Shown piece after piece: positions 9,036-17,196 of a stretch of 64,000 nucleotides of DNA; within the stretch, counting starts at the first letter, position 1; every line of letters starts with the position of its first letter. Under the pieces are notes generated by a model that saw only the letters and a program-made list of their open reading frames with translations, made no database searches and was not told where the DNA came from. Position numbers and translations under genes: made by a program. This stretch comes from Sphingomonas sp. Ag1 (GTDB taxonomy: Bacteria > Pseudomonadota > Alphaproteobacteria > Sphingomonadales > Sphingomonadaceae). The DNA lies in the NCBI RefSeq assembly GCF_000980895.1, contig NZ_LAZX01000091.1, positions 1 through 64,000 of the forward strand. The letters are read 5' to 3'.

Positions 9036-9782
9036 ATGGCCAACTGGTCCGACCCCCGTCCGACCGCGAGCGCGTTCGGCGCGAGCGTACCGGGCACCCG
9101 TGGAACGACGTATGATGCGGGTCTCCGCAAGTACATGCTGTCGGTCTACAATTACATGGCTTCGGGCGTCCTGCTGACGGGCATCGTCGCGCTGCTGTTC
9201 GCCAGCGGCGGGCGCGAAAGCCTGGCGGCGCAGGTGTTCCTGACCCCGGGGCCGCTGAAATATATCATCATGTTCTCGCCGCTGGCGTTCGTGATGGTGC
9301 TGAGCTTTGGCATCAACCGTCTGTCGACCGGCACCGCCCAGCTGCTGTTCTGGGCGTTCGCAGGCATCATGGGCCTGTCGATGTCGACGATCTTCCTCGT
9401 CTACACCGGCTCCTCGATCGCCACGACGTTCTTCGCGACCGCGGTCGCCTTCCTGTCGCTGAGCATCTACGGCTATACGACGAAGCGTAACCTGCAGGCG
9501 TTCGGCACGTTCCTGATCATGGGCGTCGTCGGCCTGATCGTCGCCTCGCTGCTGAACCTGTGGATGCAGAGCTCGGCGCTTCAGATGGGCATCAGCGCGA
9601 TTGGCGTGCTGCTGTTCGCTGGCCTGACCGCCTATGACACGCAGCGCATCAAGGAGATGTACGCTCACGTCGCCGGCACCGACATGATGGGCAAGGCCGT
9701 GATCATGGGCGCGCTGTCGCTCTACCTCGACTTCATCAACATGTTCCAGTTCCTGCTCTCGTTCCTGGGCAACCGCGAATAA
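9036..9782 (+). CDS. Bax inhibitor-1/YccA family membrane protein
   Basis: A 248-residue membrane protein with about seven hydrophobic segments between residues 35 and 240. The C-terminal FAGLTAYDTQRIKEMY and ALSLYLDFINMFQFLLSFLG are signatures of the Bax inhibitor-1 (UPF0005, TMBIM) family, whose bacterial members are pH-sensitive Ca2+ channels or leak pores and FtsH partners such as YccA. I start at ATG 9036 (MANWSDPRP) because it is preceded by AAGGAG. The reading from 8943 would include the promoter region. Monocistronic, with its own terminator. Confidence 0.92.
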   Translation: MANWSDPRPTASAFGASVPGTRGTTYDAGLRKYMLSVYNYMASGVLLTGIVALLFASGGRESLAAQVFLTPGPLKYIIMFSPLAFVMVLSFGINRLSTGTAQLLFWAFAGIMGLSMSTIFLVYTGSSIATTFFATAVAFLSLSIYGYTTKRNLQAFGTFLIMGVVGLIVASLLNLWMQSSALQMGISAIGVLLFAGLTAYDTQRIKEMYAHVAGTDMMGKAVIMGALSLYLDFINMFQFLLSFLGNRE

Positions 9783-9806
9783 GCGAGCAGCATCCGGATC
9801 AACCGG

Positions 9807-9842
9807 GGCCCGGCGGGGAAACCTGCCGGGCCCTTTTCTTTT
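9807..9842 (+). terminator. Strong Rho-independent terminator
   Basis: A 12 bp stem GGGCCCGGCGGG/CCTGCCGGGCCC (one G-U pair) around a GAAA tetraloop is followed by TTTTCTTT, 24 bases after the Bax-inhibitor-1 stop. Confidence 0.93.
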
Positions 9843-9888
9843 GTCCGCTTCCCGGCCGGCCCGACGGGACATGAGGGGGAATGGCCTG

Positions 9889-10683
9889 ATGCGCCTGTCG
9901 ATCGATGTCCACCTGGATTATGGCTTTGCCGAGCCGGCCGACGTGCTGCTGCAGATCGAGGCGGCGGCGATGCCGGATCAGTGGATCGAGACGGAATCCC
10001 TGGTCATCCGGTCCGACCATCCGATCCGTGCGGTGCCGGGCGAGGCGGGGATCGGCCAACGCTGCTGGGCACGGGGCGAGGGGCGGCTGGTGGCGGATTA
10101 TCACGCCATCGTCGCAATCGACCGGCCGGGTATCGAATTGGCGGCGCTGCCGGAAACGATGGTTCGTGCGCTGCCGGCCGAAACGGTTCGCTACCTGCTG
10201 CCCAGCCGCTACGTCGAGTCCGACCGGTTCGAGCATTTCGTGCGCGGGCAATTCGCCGGCCTGCGCGGCGGCGCGGTGGCCGCGGCCCTGACCGACTGGG
10301 TACGCGAGAATCTCACATACAGCGGGGCGGTGAGCCACGGGCACAGCAGTGCGCTGACCACCTTTGCCGAGCGGCGCGGCGTGTGCCGCGATTATGCGCA
10401 TCTGCTGGTGGCACTGGCGCGTGCAGCCGAGATCCCGGCGCGCTGCGTCGGCGCCTATGCGCCCGGCGTCGACCCGCCCGATTTTCATGCGGTCGCCGAA
10501 CTGTGGCTCGACGGGGCGTGGCGGCTGGTCGACCCGACGGGCATGGCGAGTTGCGACGATCTGGCGCGTGTCGCCGTGGGGCTGGATGCGACCGAGATCG
10601 CCTTCATGACCATTTTTGGCGTGGCGACGCTGCAGCGGCAGACGGTCTGTGTGCGCCGGATCGACGATGTCGCCGGGCGATGA
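9889..10683 (+). CDS. Transglutaminase-like cysteine protease-fold protein
   Basis: A 264-residue cytoplasmic protein with the transglutaminase-like fold. The N-terminal half is a beta-rich domain (MRLSIDVHLDYGF), and the core has the Cys-His-Asp triad: GVCRDYAHLL (C166), DFHAVAELWL (H200) and WRLVDPTG (D215). Bacterial proteins of this kind are generally predicted peptidases; the substrate is unknown. ATG 9889 follows a GAGGGGGA ribosome binding site at 9873-9880. No clear operon partner: the terminator lies upstream and a separate small gene downstream. Confidence 0.88.
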   Translation: MRLSIDVHLDYGFAEPADVLLQIEAAAMPDQWIETESLVIRSDHPIRAVPGEAGIGQRCWARGEGRLVADYHAIVAIDRPGIELAALPETMVRALPAETVRYLLPSRYVESDRFEHFVRGQFAGLRGGAVAAALTDWVRENLTYSGAVSHGHSSALTTFAERRGVCRDYAHLLVALARAAEIPARCVGAYAPGVDPPDFHAVAELWLDGAWRLVDPTGMASCDDLARVAVGLDATEIAFMTIFGVATLQRQTVCVRRIDDVAGR

Positions 10684-10690
10684 TGCTGCG

Positions 10691-10716
10691 GGAACAGCCT
10701 AGACAAATTGTTCGTT
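10691..10716 (+). promoter_or_regulatory. Possible EcfG-type (general stress) promoter
   Basis: GGAAC at 10691-10695, 17 bases, then CGTT at 10713-10716. This matches the GGAAC-N17-CGTT shape of alphaproteobacterial EcfG sigma promoters and ends 26 bases before the ATG of the small acidic gene. Confidence 0.5.
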
Positions 10717-10742
10717 GATGATGGGTAACGAAGGAGAGTTCG

Positions 10743-10961
10743 ATGCCCACGCAGCAGCCACCGTCACAGGATGCCGGTCGCGACGAGTCGATTGCCGAGC
10801 GTTTGGACAAGGATCCCAAGAACAAGGACGCGCAGCTTGACGCGGGTCTCGATGAGTCGATGGACGCTTCCGACCCGCCCTCTTCGACGCAGCCGGGCAG
10901 CGGCGATCCCGCCAAGTCGTCGGGATATGATGAGGAAGCCGAGCGGCGGCGCGACGCCTGA
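10743..10961 (+). CDS. Small acidic disordered protein, unknown function
   Basis: A 72-residue hydrophilic protein with no hydrophobic core, rich in Asp, Ser, Pro and Glu (DESIAERLDKDPKNKDAQLD, then DESMDASDPPSST). It is probably intrinsically disordered. The ATG at 10743 has a good ribosome binding site (GAAGGAGAG, 5 bases upstream). It has a possible EcfG-type promoter, so a stress-related role is a guess. I do not recognise a named family. A short hairpin TGCGGC-AAA-GCCGCA follows the stop at 10966-10980 without a T tract. Confidence 0.7.
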   Translation: MPTQQPPSQDAGRDESIAERLDKDPKNKDAQLDAGLDESMDASDPPSSTQPGSGDPAKSSGYDEEAERRRDA

Positions 10962-11160
10962 TTGTTGCGGCAAAGCCGCACTGATCGTCATTCCGTAACA
11001 AGAGTGACTCAGTTCGTCGCATCGCTTGTTGCAGTGCGTCATTGGCCATGATCGTATCGCCTTGTGGTCGCGCGGGGCGGATCCTCCCACCCCGCCGATC
11101 GCAACAACATGTGCGGGGTGGCTAGCGATGGGCGCGATGATGAGGCCGGCGGAAGGCGCA

Positions 11161-11679
11161 ATGACGCTGGCGGAGATGAAGGAGTTTGCGGGCTTCGGCG
11201 CGTCGACCCAGCGCTACATCCGCCGCAGCCTCGACATCGGCCTTGACCGTGAGGATGCGCTGGCCCGCTGGTCGCGAGACGTGGTCGAGGCGGCGAGCAT
11301 CCGGGCGCAGGCACGCTATTATCGCCGCCTGCCGGAGATTCGCGCGATGATCCCGCAGGACAGCGGCATCGATGCGATCGAGCCGTTCCTGGCGCCGCTG
11401 ATCGCGGTCAGCGCCTTTGACCTGGGGCAGGGGCGGATCACCAGCTTTTCCGCCTATCGGTTCCTGTACGAGCGGCTGATCGGCGCGTCGGCGCGGCCAT
11501 GGCTGCCAGGCGCCTTCTGTTCGGCCGCGGCCCTGCCGCACCTCCATCCTGCGCTGCGCCGTGACCTGCTGCAATCGATCAGCGAGGCGGCGGCCACGGC
11601 ATCGGGCTGGTCGGCGCGGCCGCCGGCGTTCTTCCCCTATTGGGTGGAGAAGGTGGAGAGCCCCGCGATTCCGTATTGA
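11161..11679 (+). CDS. Hypothetical protein, unknown function
   Basis: A mainly alpha-helical 172-residue protein that I do not recognise. The first 50 residues (LAEMKEFAGFGASTQRYIRR) are polar and may include a helix-turn-helix-like segment. The rest contains aromatic-rich helices (SFSAYRFLYERLIG) and ends in PPAFFPYWVEKVES. There is no signal peptide or membrane segment. Start uncertain: ATG 11161 has GGAAGG 5 bases upstream, while ATG 11128 or 11026 are also in frame. It converges with the extensin-like gene; a 14 bp palindrome CCGGCGCGCGCCGG lies between them. Confidence 0.6.
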   Translation: MTLAEMKEFAGFGASTQRYIRRSLDIGLDREDALARWSRDVVEAASIRAQARYYRRLPEIRAMIPQDSGIDAIEPFLAPLIAVSAFDLGQGRITSFSAYRFLYERLIGASARPWLPGAFCSAAALPHLHPALRRDLLQSISEAAATASGWSARPPAFFPYWVEKVESPAIPY

Positions 11680-11690
11680 GGCTTGCTGCG

Positions 11691-11704
11691 CCGGCGCGCG
11701 CCGG
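11691..11704. terminator. Palindrome between convergent genes
   Basis: CCGGCGCGCGCCGG is a perfect 14 bp palindrome in the 27 base gap between the stops of the hypothetical gene (+) and the extensin-like gene (-). No T tract, so a terminator role is uncertain. Confidence 0.3.
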
Positions 11705-11706
11705 TG

Positions 11707-12459
11707 TCAGCGGCAGGAGCGCCAGCTCATCGATCCGCGGTTCGCCTGATCGAGGTGGAAGTGATCGCGGTGGGCGGCATTATAGTCAGGCGACAGGACG
11801 GTGGCGAAGAGCTTGCACGCGCCATCGCGCACGTCGCGCAGGAACGCGGCCTTGGCGCCGCCATCCTTCCAGTCGTCGAGCACGCTGATCCGACTGCCAT
11901 CGGCGAGGCGGAAGCCGGCGATGTCGACCGCGTTGGCGGTGGCGTGCTGGCTGTAATCGCCGCTGCTGCGGCCGTAGAGGCGGCGGCAATTGTAGCTGCC
12001 GAGATGGTCGATCCGCGTCACGCGCATCCGCAGGTGCCGTTCGGCGGCGGGCTGCACCACCTCCCATTGCCATAGCGCCAGCGCGGCGGCGACCGGGCAG
12101 GAGATGCCCAGCCCGGCGGGTGTGAAGGGGGTGATGCGCGGCTCGTCCGCAGCGAAGCGCAGGGCATTGTCATAGCCGCAATTGTCGCCCTCGCGCAGCG
12201 GCGCCAGCACCGTATAGGTGACGCCCGCACGGTCGAGCAGCGACTGGCAGCGCGGAAAATCCTCCCCCAGCGCGACCAGCTTGCGCCCGGTGAACAGCCC
12301 GGGCGGCTGCGCCAGGTCGAGCGGCGCCCAGGGTGTATCCTGCGGATGCCGCTGCGCCCAACCATAGGCCAGCAGCGCCAGCAGGCCGACGACGGCCAGC
12401 GCAACGATGACGCGCAGCGTGCGCCGCACGCGCCGCGCGGCACGATCCCGCTTGCGCAT
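11707..12459 (-). CDS. Extensin-like family protein, membrane-anchored
   Basis: A 250-residue protein with an N-terminal basic stretch and one membrane helix (about 14-34, TLRVIVALAVVGLLALLAYGW), then a periplasmic domain of the extensin-like C-terminal family. Conserved cysteines are seen in DNCGYD, ISCPVA, YNCRRL and the final SWRSC. The pairs SQHATANAVDIAGF and HRDHFHLD resemble the S-x-H-x6-D and H-x-H zinc motifs of LAS-type murein peptidases, so a cell-wall peptidase role is plausible. Start ATG 12459 overlaps the Nudix stop (TGATG), so they are coupled. The longer frame to 12525 is not needed. Confidence 0.85.
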   Translation of the reverse strand: MRKRDRAARRVRRTLRVIVALAVVGLLALLAYGWAQRHPQDTPWAPLDLAQPPGLFTGRKLVALGEDFPRCQSLLDRAGVTYTVLAPLREGDNCGYDNALRFAADEPRITPFTPAGLGISCPVAAALALWQWEVVQPAAERHLRMRVTRIDHLGSYNCRRLYGRSSGDYSQHATANAVDIAGFRLADGSRISVLDDWKDGGAKAAFLRDVRDGACKLFATVLSPDYNAAHRDHFHLDQANRGSMSWRSCR

Positions 12460-13217
12460 CAACCGCGCATCGCGCTCGCGATCACCTCGGACGTGATGGG
12501 GTAGCCGGCGTCGTCGGGGATGCACAGATGCTCTTCCCCGTCGCGCGTTTCGGACCAGGGCGTGACCGTACGGATCGGCGTATCGTTGGCGTGCGCGGCC
12601 GCATCGGCGAAGCTGGTGAATTGCGCCAGCCGTTCCAGGTTGCGGCGGGTGGGGAAGATCACCTCCAGCTTGCCCGCATCGGCATCGTCGAGCACCTGCT
12701 GCGCGGTTGCCCAGACCAGCCGGACGTTTTCGGTGTGGTCGACGGTCGCCCGCGGTGCATTCTCCGGCAGCTGCGCCAGATAGAAACGCGTGTCGAAGAT
12801 GCGCATGTTGCGGTGCGCGGGGCGCCAGCGCGCCCAGGGCACCAGCTGATCGAGGTCGAGCGTCATGCCGGCAGCGGCGAGCGCCTCGGCAAAGGAATCG
12901 CCGGCGTGCAGCGCGGCGCGCATCCGCACCAGTTGCTCTGCGGTCGGCAGCGCGGACAGGCCGATCGGCAATCCGGCTTCCTCGATCGTTTCGCGAATGG
13001 CGGCGATCCGCGCCGCCGCTTCCTCGCCGCCGCCGTGAAGCGCCGCCATCGCATGGTCGCCCGGGTCGATCCGACCGCCGGGGAACACCATCGCGCCGCC
13101 GGCGAAGACCATCGCCTTCGCCCGTTCCACCATCAGCAATTCGGGCGGGCCGTCGACGGCATCGCGGAAGATGATCAGGGTTGCGGCGGGAATCGCTTCA
13201 GGCAGATCGTCACTCAT
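12459..13217 (-). CDS. NUDIX hydrolase (NUDT19-like)
   Basis: A 252-residue cytoplasmic protein. The N-terminal strand PAATLIIFRD and the extended Nudix box (PGGRIDPGD, then an insert before AAIRETIEEAGL, matching REx2EE) place it with the larger NUDT19/CoA-diphosphatase-like group. The helix after the box carries the catalytic Glu residues. The C-terminal half (MRIFDTRFYLAQ, IFPTRRNLERL) is typical for these longer members. The substrate is not known. Coupled to the downstream extensin-like gene by a one-base overlap. Confidence 0.85.
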   Translation of the reverse strand: MSDDLPEAIPAATLIIFRDAVDGPPELLMVERAKAMVFAGGAMVFPGGRIDPGDHAMAALHGGGEEAAARIAAIRETIEEAGLPIGLSALPTAEQLVRMRAALHAGDSFAEALAAAGMTLDLDQLVPWARWRPAHRNMRIFDTRFYLAQLPENAPRATVDHTENVRLVWATAQQVLDDADAGKLEVIFPTRRNLERLAQFTSFADAAAHANDTPIRTVTPWSETRDGEEHLCIPDDAGYPITSEVIASAMRG

Positions 13218-13363
13218 ACGACCGACTTAACGATGCTTGCGCCAGAAAGTCACGCGCGCGGGTGCACGAATTGACTCTGACGGTGCTGCGATGATCGCGC
13301 GCGGGTGAGTGGGAGAGGGTGCCGACGGTCGGCGCGATGCCACGCAGCGGCATGATCGGGTGG

Positions 13364-13439
13364 TGGTGGAGCCGAGGGGAATCGAACCCCTGACCTCTGC
13401 AGTGCGATTGCAGCGCTCTCCCATCTGAGCTACGGCCCC
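13364..13439 (-). tRNA. tRNA-Ala (anticodon CGC)
   Basis: The minus strand folds as a full cloverleaf of 76 bases including an encoded CCA. The acceptor stem GGGGCCG/CGGCTCC has one G-T pair, the D arm is GCTC/GAGC, and the anticodon arm is CTGCA-ATCGCAC-TGCAG (CGC at 34-36). The T arm AGGGG-TTCGAAT-CCCCT follows. It decodes GCG alanine codons, frequent in such a GC-rich genome. Confidence 0.97.
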
Positions 13440-13672
13440 GCCCGGTCCCGGCACAGCCGGGAGCGACGCCCTTAGCTCGCAATCCGGGGCGATGCAACGG
13501 CTTCTCGCCCCGTCCTGAAACGTCGCCATCGGTGACCAGAGCCGCCTTCACGACGGGTACCTTGATGCGCCTGCGTAACGACAGGAACATATCCCGGTGT
13601 CGTTGCTTGGTTTTGTAGCGCGACCGGGCCGCAGAACCCCCGGCGCCGTCCGACAGGCAAGGAGTTTCTGGC
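13440..13672. other. Intergenic region between tRNA-Ala and the RDY-rich gene
   Basis: 233 bases without a gene. It must hold the tRNA promoter (leftward) and the promoter of the gene at 13673 (rightward). A GGAAC at 13584-13588 is present, but the matching CGTT is only 12 bases away, so I do not call an EcfG site. AAGGAG at 13659-13664 is the ribosome binding site of the next gene. Confidence 0.5.
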
Positions 13673-14872
13673 ATGGTTTACGATCGAAACGGGCGCGGTG
13701 ATCCAGCCGGCCGTGAACAGGACTATGGCCGCGATTATGGCTCAGGCCGTGACTATACATATTCCAGCGCGCGCGACTACGCGGCCGCGGGGCGCCTTGG
13801 GCGCGGCGGCGGTGGCAGCACGCGCCGCGACCGCGACGATGACAGCCGCGACTATGTGCGCGATTTCGTGCCTTATGGTGAGCGCGACTATGGCCATGAG
13901 GGCTATAGCCAGCGCGACCGGCGCTACGCCAGCTACGACGATGACAACAGCACCCGCGACTGGGGCGATGGCCGCCGCATGAGCCGCGACGGCGACTATT
14001 ATGGTGCTGGCGAGCGATATGGCCGGTCGACGTACGGTCAGTCGCGCGACAGCCGCTGGGATCGTGGGCAGCAGGGCTATGGCGCCGGCTCAGGCTATGG
14101 ATCGTGGCAGGGCCGCGACGACTATCGTGGCGGCGGACAGGGACGCGGTTGGGGCCGCGACCATGACGAGCATCGCCGGCACGAGCATCAGGGCCGCGGG
14201 CGCCATCGTCACGGCGGCGGCTACGCCGGAATGCCGCAGGGCTATGATTATGACGAGCGCGGTTTCTTCGCCCGCGCCGGGGACGAGGTGCGTTCCTGGT
14301 TCGGCGACGAGGAGGCGGAGCGCCGCCGCGAAGAAGACATGCGCCTCGACGAGCGGGACTATGGTGATCGCTACGGCAGCCACCGCGACAGCGATTATGG
14401 CTCGTGGCGCCGCTCGCAGATTGCTTCGCTCGACCGCGATTATGACGAATATCGCCGCGAGAACCGGAGCAAGTTCGAGAATGAATTCTCCAGCTGGCGC
14501 ACCAACCGCCAGACGCAGCGCGATTCGCTGAACAAGGTGACCGAGCATATGGAGGTCGTCGGCATGGACGGCAGCCATGTCGGCACGGTCGACAAGGTGC
14601 GCGGTGACCGCATCCTGCTGACCAAGAACGACGCCGATGCCGAAGGGCGCCACCATTCGATCCCGTCGAGCTGGCTGGCGACCGTCGATACCAAGGTCAC
14701 GCTGACCAAGACCGCCGACGAAGCCAAGAAGCACTGGCGTGACGAGGAAAACAGCTCGGCGCTGTTCGGCTATGGCGATCGCACCGGCGACCAGAACCGC
14801 GACAAGACGCGGACCGATGGCAAGGACGAGGGACGCACGTCGCTCGATCGGAGCTTTTCGGGCACGTATTGA
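13673..14872 (+). CDS. Arg/Asp/Tyr/Gly-rich protein with C-terminal DUF2171 domain
   Basis: A 399-residue protein in two parts. Residues 1 to about 190 are low-complexity, made of repeating RDY, GRDYG and DRD units with Gly, His and Arg runs. In the middle, DEVRSWFGDEEAERRREED is the SWFGD-type motif seen in BON/SWFGD proteins. The end (about 285-350, KVTEHMEVVGMDGSHVGTVD, RILLTKNDAD) is a DUF2171 domain, a PRC-barrel-like small beta fold. Highly charged and probably disordered outside DUF2171. Function unknown; a stress or desiccation role is only a guess. ATG 13673 follows AAGGAG with 8 bases spacing. Confidence 0.8.
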   Translation: MVYDRNGRGDPAGREQDYGRDYGSGRDYTYSSARDYAAAGRLGRGGGGSTRRDRDDDSRDYVRDFVPYGERDYGHEGYSQRDRRYASYDDDNSTRDWGDGRRMSRDGDYYGAGERYGRSTYGQSRDSRWDRGQQGYGAGSGYGSWQGRDDYRGGGQGRGWGRDHDEHRRHEHQGRGRHRHGGGYAGMPQGYDYDERGFFARAGDEVRSWFGDEEAERRREEDMRLDERDYGDRYGSHRDSDYGSWRRSQIASLDRDYDEYRRENRSKFENEFSSWRTNRQTQRDSLNKVTEHMEVVGMDGSHVGTVDKVRGDRILLTKNDADAEGRHHSIPSSWLATVDTKVTLTKTADEAKKHWRDEENSSALFGYGDRTGDQNRDKTRTDGKDEGRTSLDRSFSGTY

Positions 14873-14916
14873 TTGAGCTAGCTGCCGGCCGTTCCCCCTC
14901 TGCGGTCGGCACTAGG

Positions 14917-14944
14917 GAGCCCGGGCATCGTGCCCGGGCTCTTT
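14917..14944 (+). terminator. Rho-independent terminator
   Basis: An 11 bp stem GAGCCCGGGCA/TGCCCGGGCTC with a TCG loop and a short TTT, 44 bases after the DUF2171 gene stop. Confidence 0.75.
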
Positions 14945-15028
14945 GCGTCTGGGCGCCGTGCCGCGTGGGCTTTTTGCCTGGAAGCCGGGGCTCATGCATA
15001 ACCCGGGCGCAAGAACCGAAACTGGGAG

Positions 15029-16021
15029 ATGATGATGCCACGCGCCTGGACCTTGCGAGCGCGCCCGTCGGGCATGCCGCAACACAGCGACTTCGAACTG
15101 ATCGAACAGCCCTCCGCCCCGCTGGGCGAGAATGAAGTGCGGATCGCCAACCGCTGGCTGTCGGTCGATCCCTATATGCGCGGCCGGATGAACGACGTGA
15201 AAAGCTACGTCCCGCCGTTTGCCTTGGGTGAGCCCATGCAGGGCGGGGCGATCGGCGAGGTGGTGGAGAGCCGCGCCGCCGACCTTCCCGTCGGCACCAA
15301 GGTGCAGCACATGCTGGGCTGGCGCGAGGAAGCCGTGCTGCCGGCTGCGCAGGTGCAGAAGCTGCCGCCGATCGACGTGCCGGAGGAAGCGTTCCTGGGG
15401 CAGCTCGGCATGCCGGGCATGACCGCCTATTTCGGCCTGCTCGATGTCGCGCAGGCAAAGGAAGGCGAGGTCGTGTTCGTTTCCGCCGCCGCCGGCGCGG
15501 TGGGATCGACGGTGGTGCAGATCGCCAAGGCCAAGGGGATGACCGTCATCGGTTCGGCCGGGGGCGCGGCCAAGGCGGAATGGGTGAAGTCGCTCGGCGC
15601 CGACAAGGTGATCGATTACAAGGCGGGCAATGTCGTGCAGGCCCTGGCCGATGCGGCACCCGAGGGGATCGACGTCTATTTCGACAATGTCGGCGGCGAT
15701 CATCTGGACGCGGCGCTGCTGGCGGCGCGGCTCCACGCGCGTTTCGCGATCTGCGGGATGATCGACATCTACAATGACGGCAAGCCGCAGTCGCTGAAGT
15801 ATCTGGCCAAGGTGATCGGCGCGCGGATCACCATCAAGGGCTTCCTTGTCGGCGACCATCTGGCGCGGGTGGCGGATTTCTACGCCGACATGGGCCGCTG
15901 GCAGGCGGAAGGGCGCTTGCGCCGCGAAGAGACGGTGTTCGACGGGATCGAGGCGACACCCGACGCCTTCCTCGGCCTGTTCACCGGCGGTAATACCGGC
16001 AAGATGCTGGTGAAGCTCTGA
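15029..16021 (+). CDS. NADP-dependent medium-chain oxidoreductase (CurA/leukotriene B4 reductase type)
   Basis: A 330-residue zinc-independent MDR-family enzyme. The N-terminal catalytic domain has SVDPYMRGRM and the Rossmann part has SAAAGAVGSTVVQIAKAKG followed by GSAGGAAKAEWVKSLGAD, the pattern of NADPH-dependent 2-alkenal or curcumin reductases (CurA-like). VYFDNVGGDHLDAAL is another family motif. It reduces activated C=C bonds with NADPH; the physiological substrate is unknown. The gene starts at one of three consecutive ATG/ATG/ATG codons (15029-15037) after GGGAG. Confidence 0.9.
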   Translation: MMMPRAWTLRARPSGMPQHSDFELIEQPSAPLGENEVRIANRWLSVDPYMRGRMNDVKSYVPPFALGEPMQGGAIGEVVESRAADLPVGTKVQHMLGWREEAVLPAAQVQKLPPIDVPEEAFLGQLGMPGMTAYFGLLDVAQAKEGEVVFVSAAAGAVGSTVVQIAKAKGMTVIGSAGGAAKAEWVKSLGADKVIDYKAGNVVQALADAAPEGIDVYFDNVGGDHLDAALLAARLHARFAICGMIDIYNDGKPQSLKYLAKVIGARITIKGFLVGDHLARVADFYADMGRWQAEGRLRREETVFDGIEATPDAFLGLFTGGNTGKMLVKL

Positions 16022-16072
16022 TCTAGCGCGCTGCGCCGCTGGCCTGATCGGTCGGCGGCGCGGGTATCACAG

Positions 16073-16107
16073 GCGGCGGCGTCCGGTTCGGACGGCCGCC
16101 GCTTTTT
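16073..16107. terminator. Bidirectional terminator
   Basis: A 12 to 13 bp stem (GCGGCGGCGTCC-type arm, one bulged C, loop GGTTC) followed by TTTTT lies between the reductase (+) and the converging metalloprotease (-), whose stop is 14 bases further. Confidence 0.8.
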
Positions 16108-16120
16108 CATGCGCCCCGCG

Positions 16121-17047
16121 TCAGATCGCGCCGCTGAACGTGTCGCACACGGCGGGGTCGCCGCTCTGCAGCCCGCGCTGCAGCCATGTCTGGCGCTGCG
16201 CCGAGGTGCCGTGGGTGAAGCTTTCGGGCGCGACGCGGCCCGTCGCCTCGCGCTGCAGCGTGTCGTCGCCGATCGCCTCGGCAGCGCGCATCCCTTCTGC
16301 CACGTCGCCCGGATCCATGCGGTTGCGGTTCTGCGCCGCCCAGACACCGGCGTAGCAATCGGCCTGCAATTCCAGCCGGACCGACAGCGCATTGCCCTCC
16401 GCCTCGCTGGCGCGCGCCTGCAGGCGGCGAACCTGGTCGGAGGTGCCGGTCAGCGTCTGGATATGGTGGCCGAATTCGTGCGCCATGACGTAATATTGCG
16501 CGAAATCACCGGCCGCGCGGAACCGCTGCTCCAGCTCGTTGAAGAAGCCGGTGTCGATATAGATGCCCTGGTCCGACGGGCAGTAGAACGGGCCCATGGC
16601 CGACATCGCCGCGCCGCAGCCCGACTGGCCGCGGCCGCTGTAGAATACCAGCTTGGGCGCCTGGAACGGAGCGCCGGACTGCGCGAACAATTGCTCCCAG
16701 GTGTTTTCGGCCGAGGAGAAGGCGTTGCAGGTCGCGCGCGTTACCGCATCGACCGAGCAGGCCGCCGCCGCCCCGCCGCCCGCGCCCGCGCCCGCGGGTG
16801 CATTGCCACGCGACACCTGGGTGTGCGGCGCGCTGCCGGTGCCGCCACCGCTCAGCAGCCCGCCAAGATTGCCGAGCCCGCCGAACACCGCAAAGACGAT
16901 CAGCAGGACGACGATGCCGCCACAGCCGAACCGGCTGCCGACCAGTGGGAGCAGGCCGAGCAGCAGCCCGCCCCCGCCGCCACCGCCGAAGCTCTGGCCC
17001 CGCTGATCCTCGACGTTGATGTCCCTGTCGAAATCGTCGAGCCGCAT
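16121..17047 (-). CDS. ypfJ: Neutral zinc metallopeptidase YpfJ family
   Basis: A 308-residue protein of the putative neutral zinc metallopeptidase family. A Gly-rich N terminus (20-30) is followed by one membrane helix (about 42-60, CGGIVVLLIVFAVFG) and a periplasmic catalytic domain. The zinc site is VMAHEFGHHIQ (H190, E191, H194) with a downstream Glu in RLELQADCYAGVWA. Four Cys pairs are consistent with an exported domain. Substrate unknown. ATG 17047. It is divergent from bdhA, 149 bases away. Confidence 0.93.
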   Translation of the reverse strand: MRLDDFDRDINVEDQRGQSFGGGGGGGLLLGLLPLVGSRFGCGGIVVLLIVFAVFGGLGNLGGLLSGGGTGSAPHTQVSRGNAPAGAGAGGGAAAACSVDAVTRATCNAFSSAENTWEQLFAQSGAPFQAPKLVFYSGRGQSGCGAAMSAMGPFYCPSDQGIYIDTGFFNELEQRFRAAGDFAQYYVMAHEFGHHIQTLTGTSDQVRRLQARASEAEGNALSVRLELQADCYAGVWAAQNRNRMDPGDVAEGMRAAEAIGDDTLQREATGRVAPESFTHGTSAQRQTWLQRGLQSGDPAVCDTFSGAI

Positions 17048-17196
17048 CGCGGTGCCCCCTGGTTGGTGTCTTTGATGATCTTGCTACCGGTGCGGCATGA
17101 ATGCGCGAGAGGGATCGGCGGTTGCAAGCCGCCCGCTTGATGCCCGACGCCGCGCGGCGCATGGCGATGGTCCCGGCCATGCACAGGAGGTGCCCC

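Noticed and set aside
13584..13604. EcfG promoter upstream of the RDY-rich gene
   Set aside because: GGAAC and CGTT are only 12 bases apart, too short.
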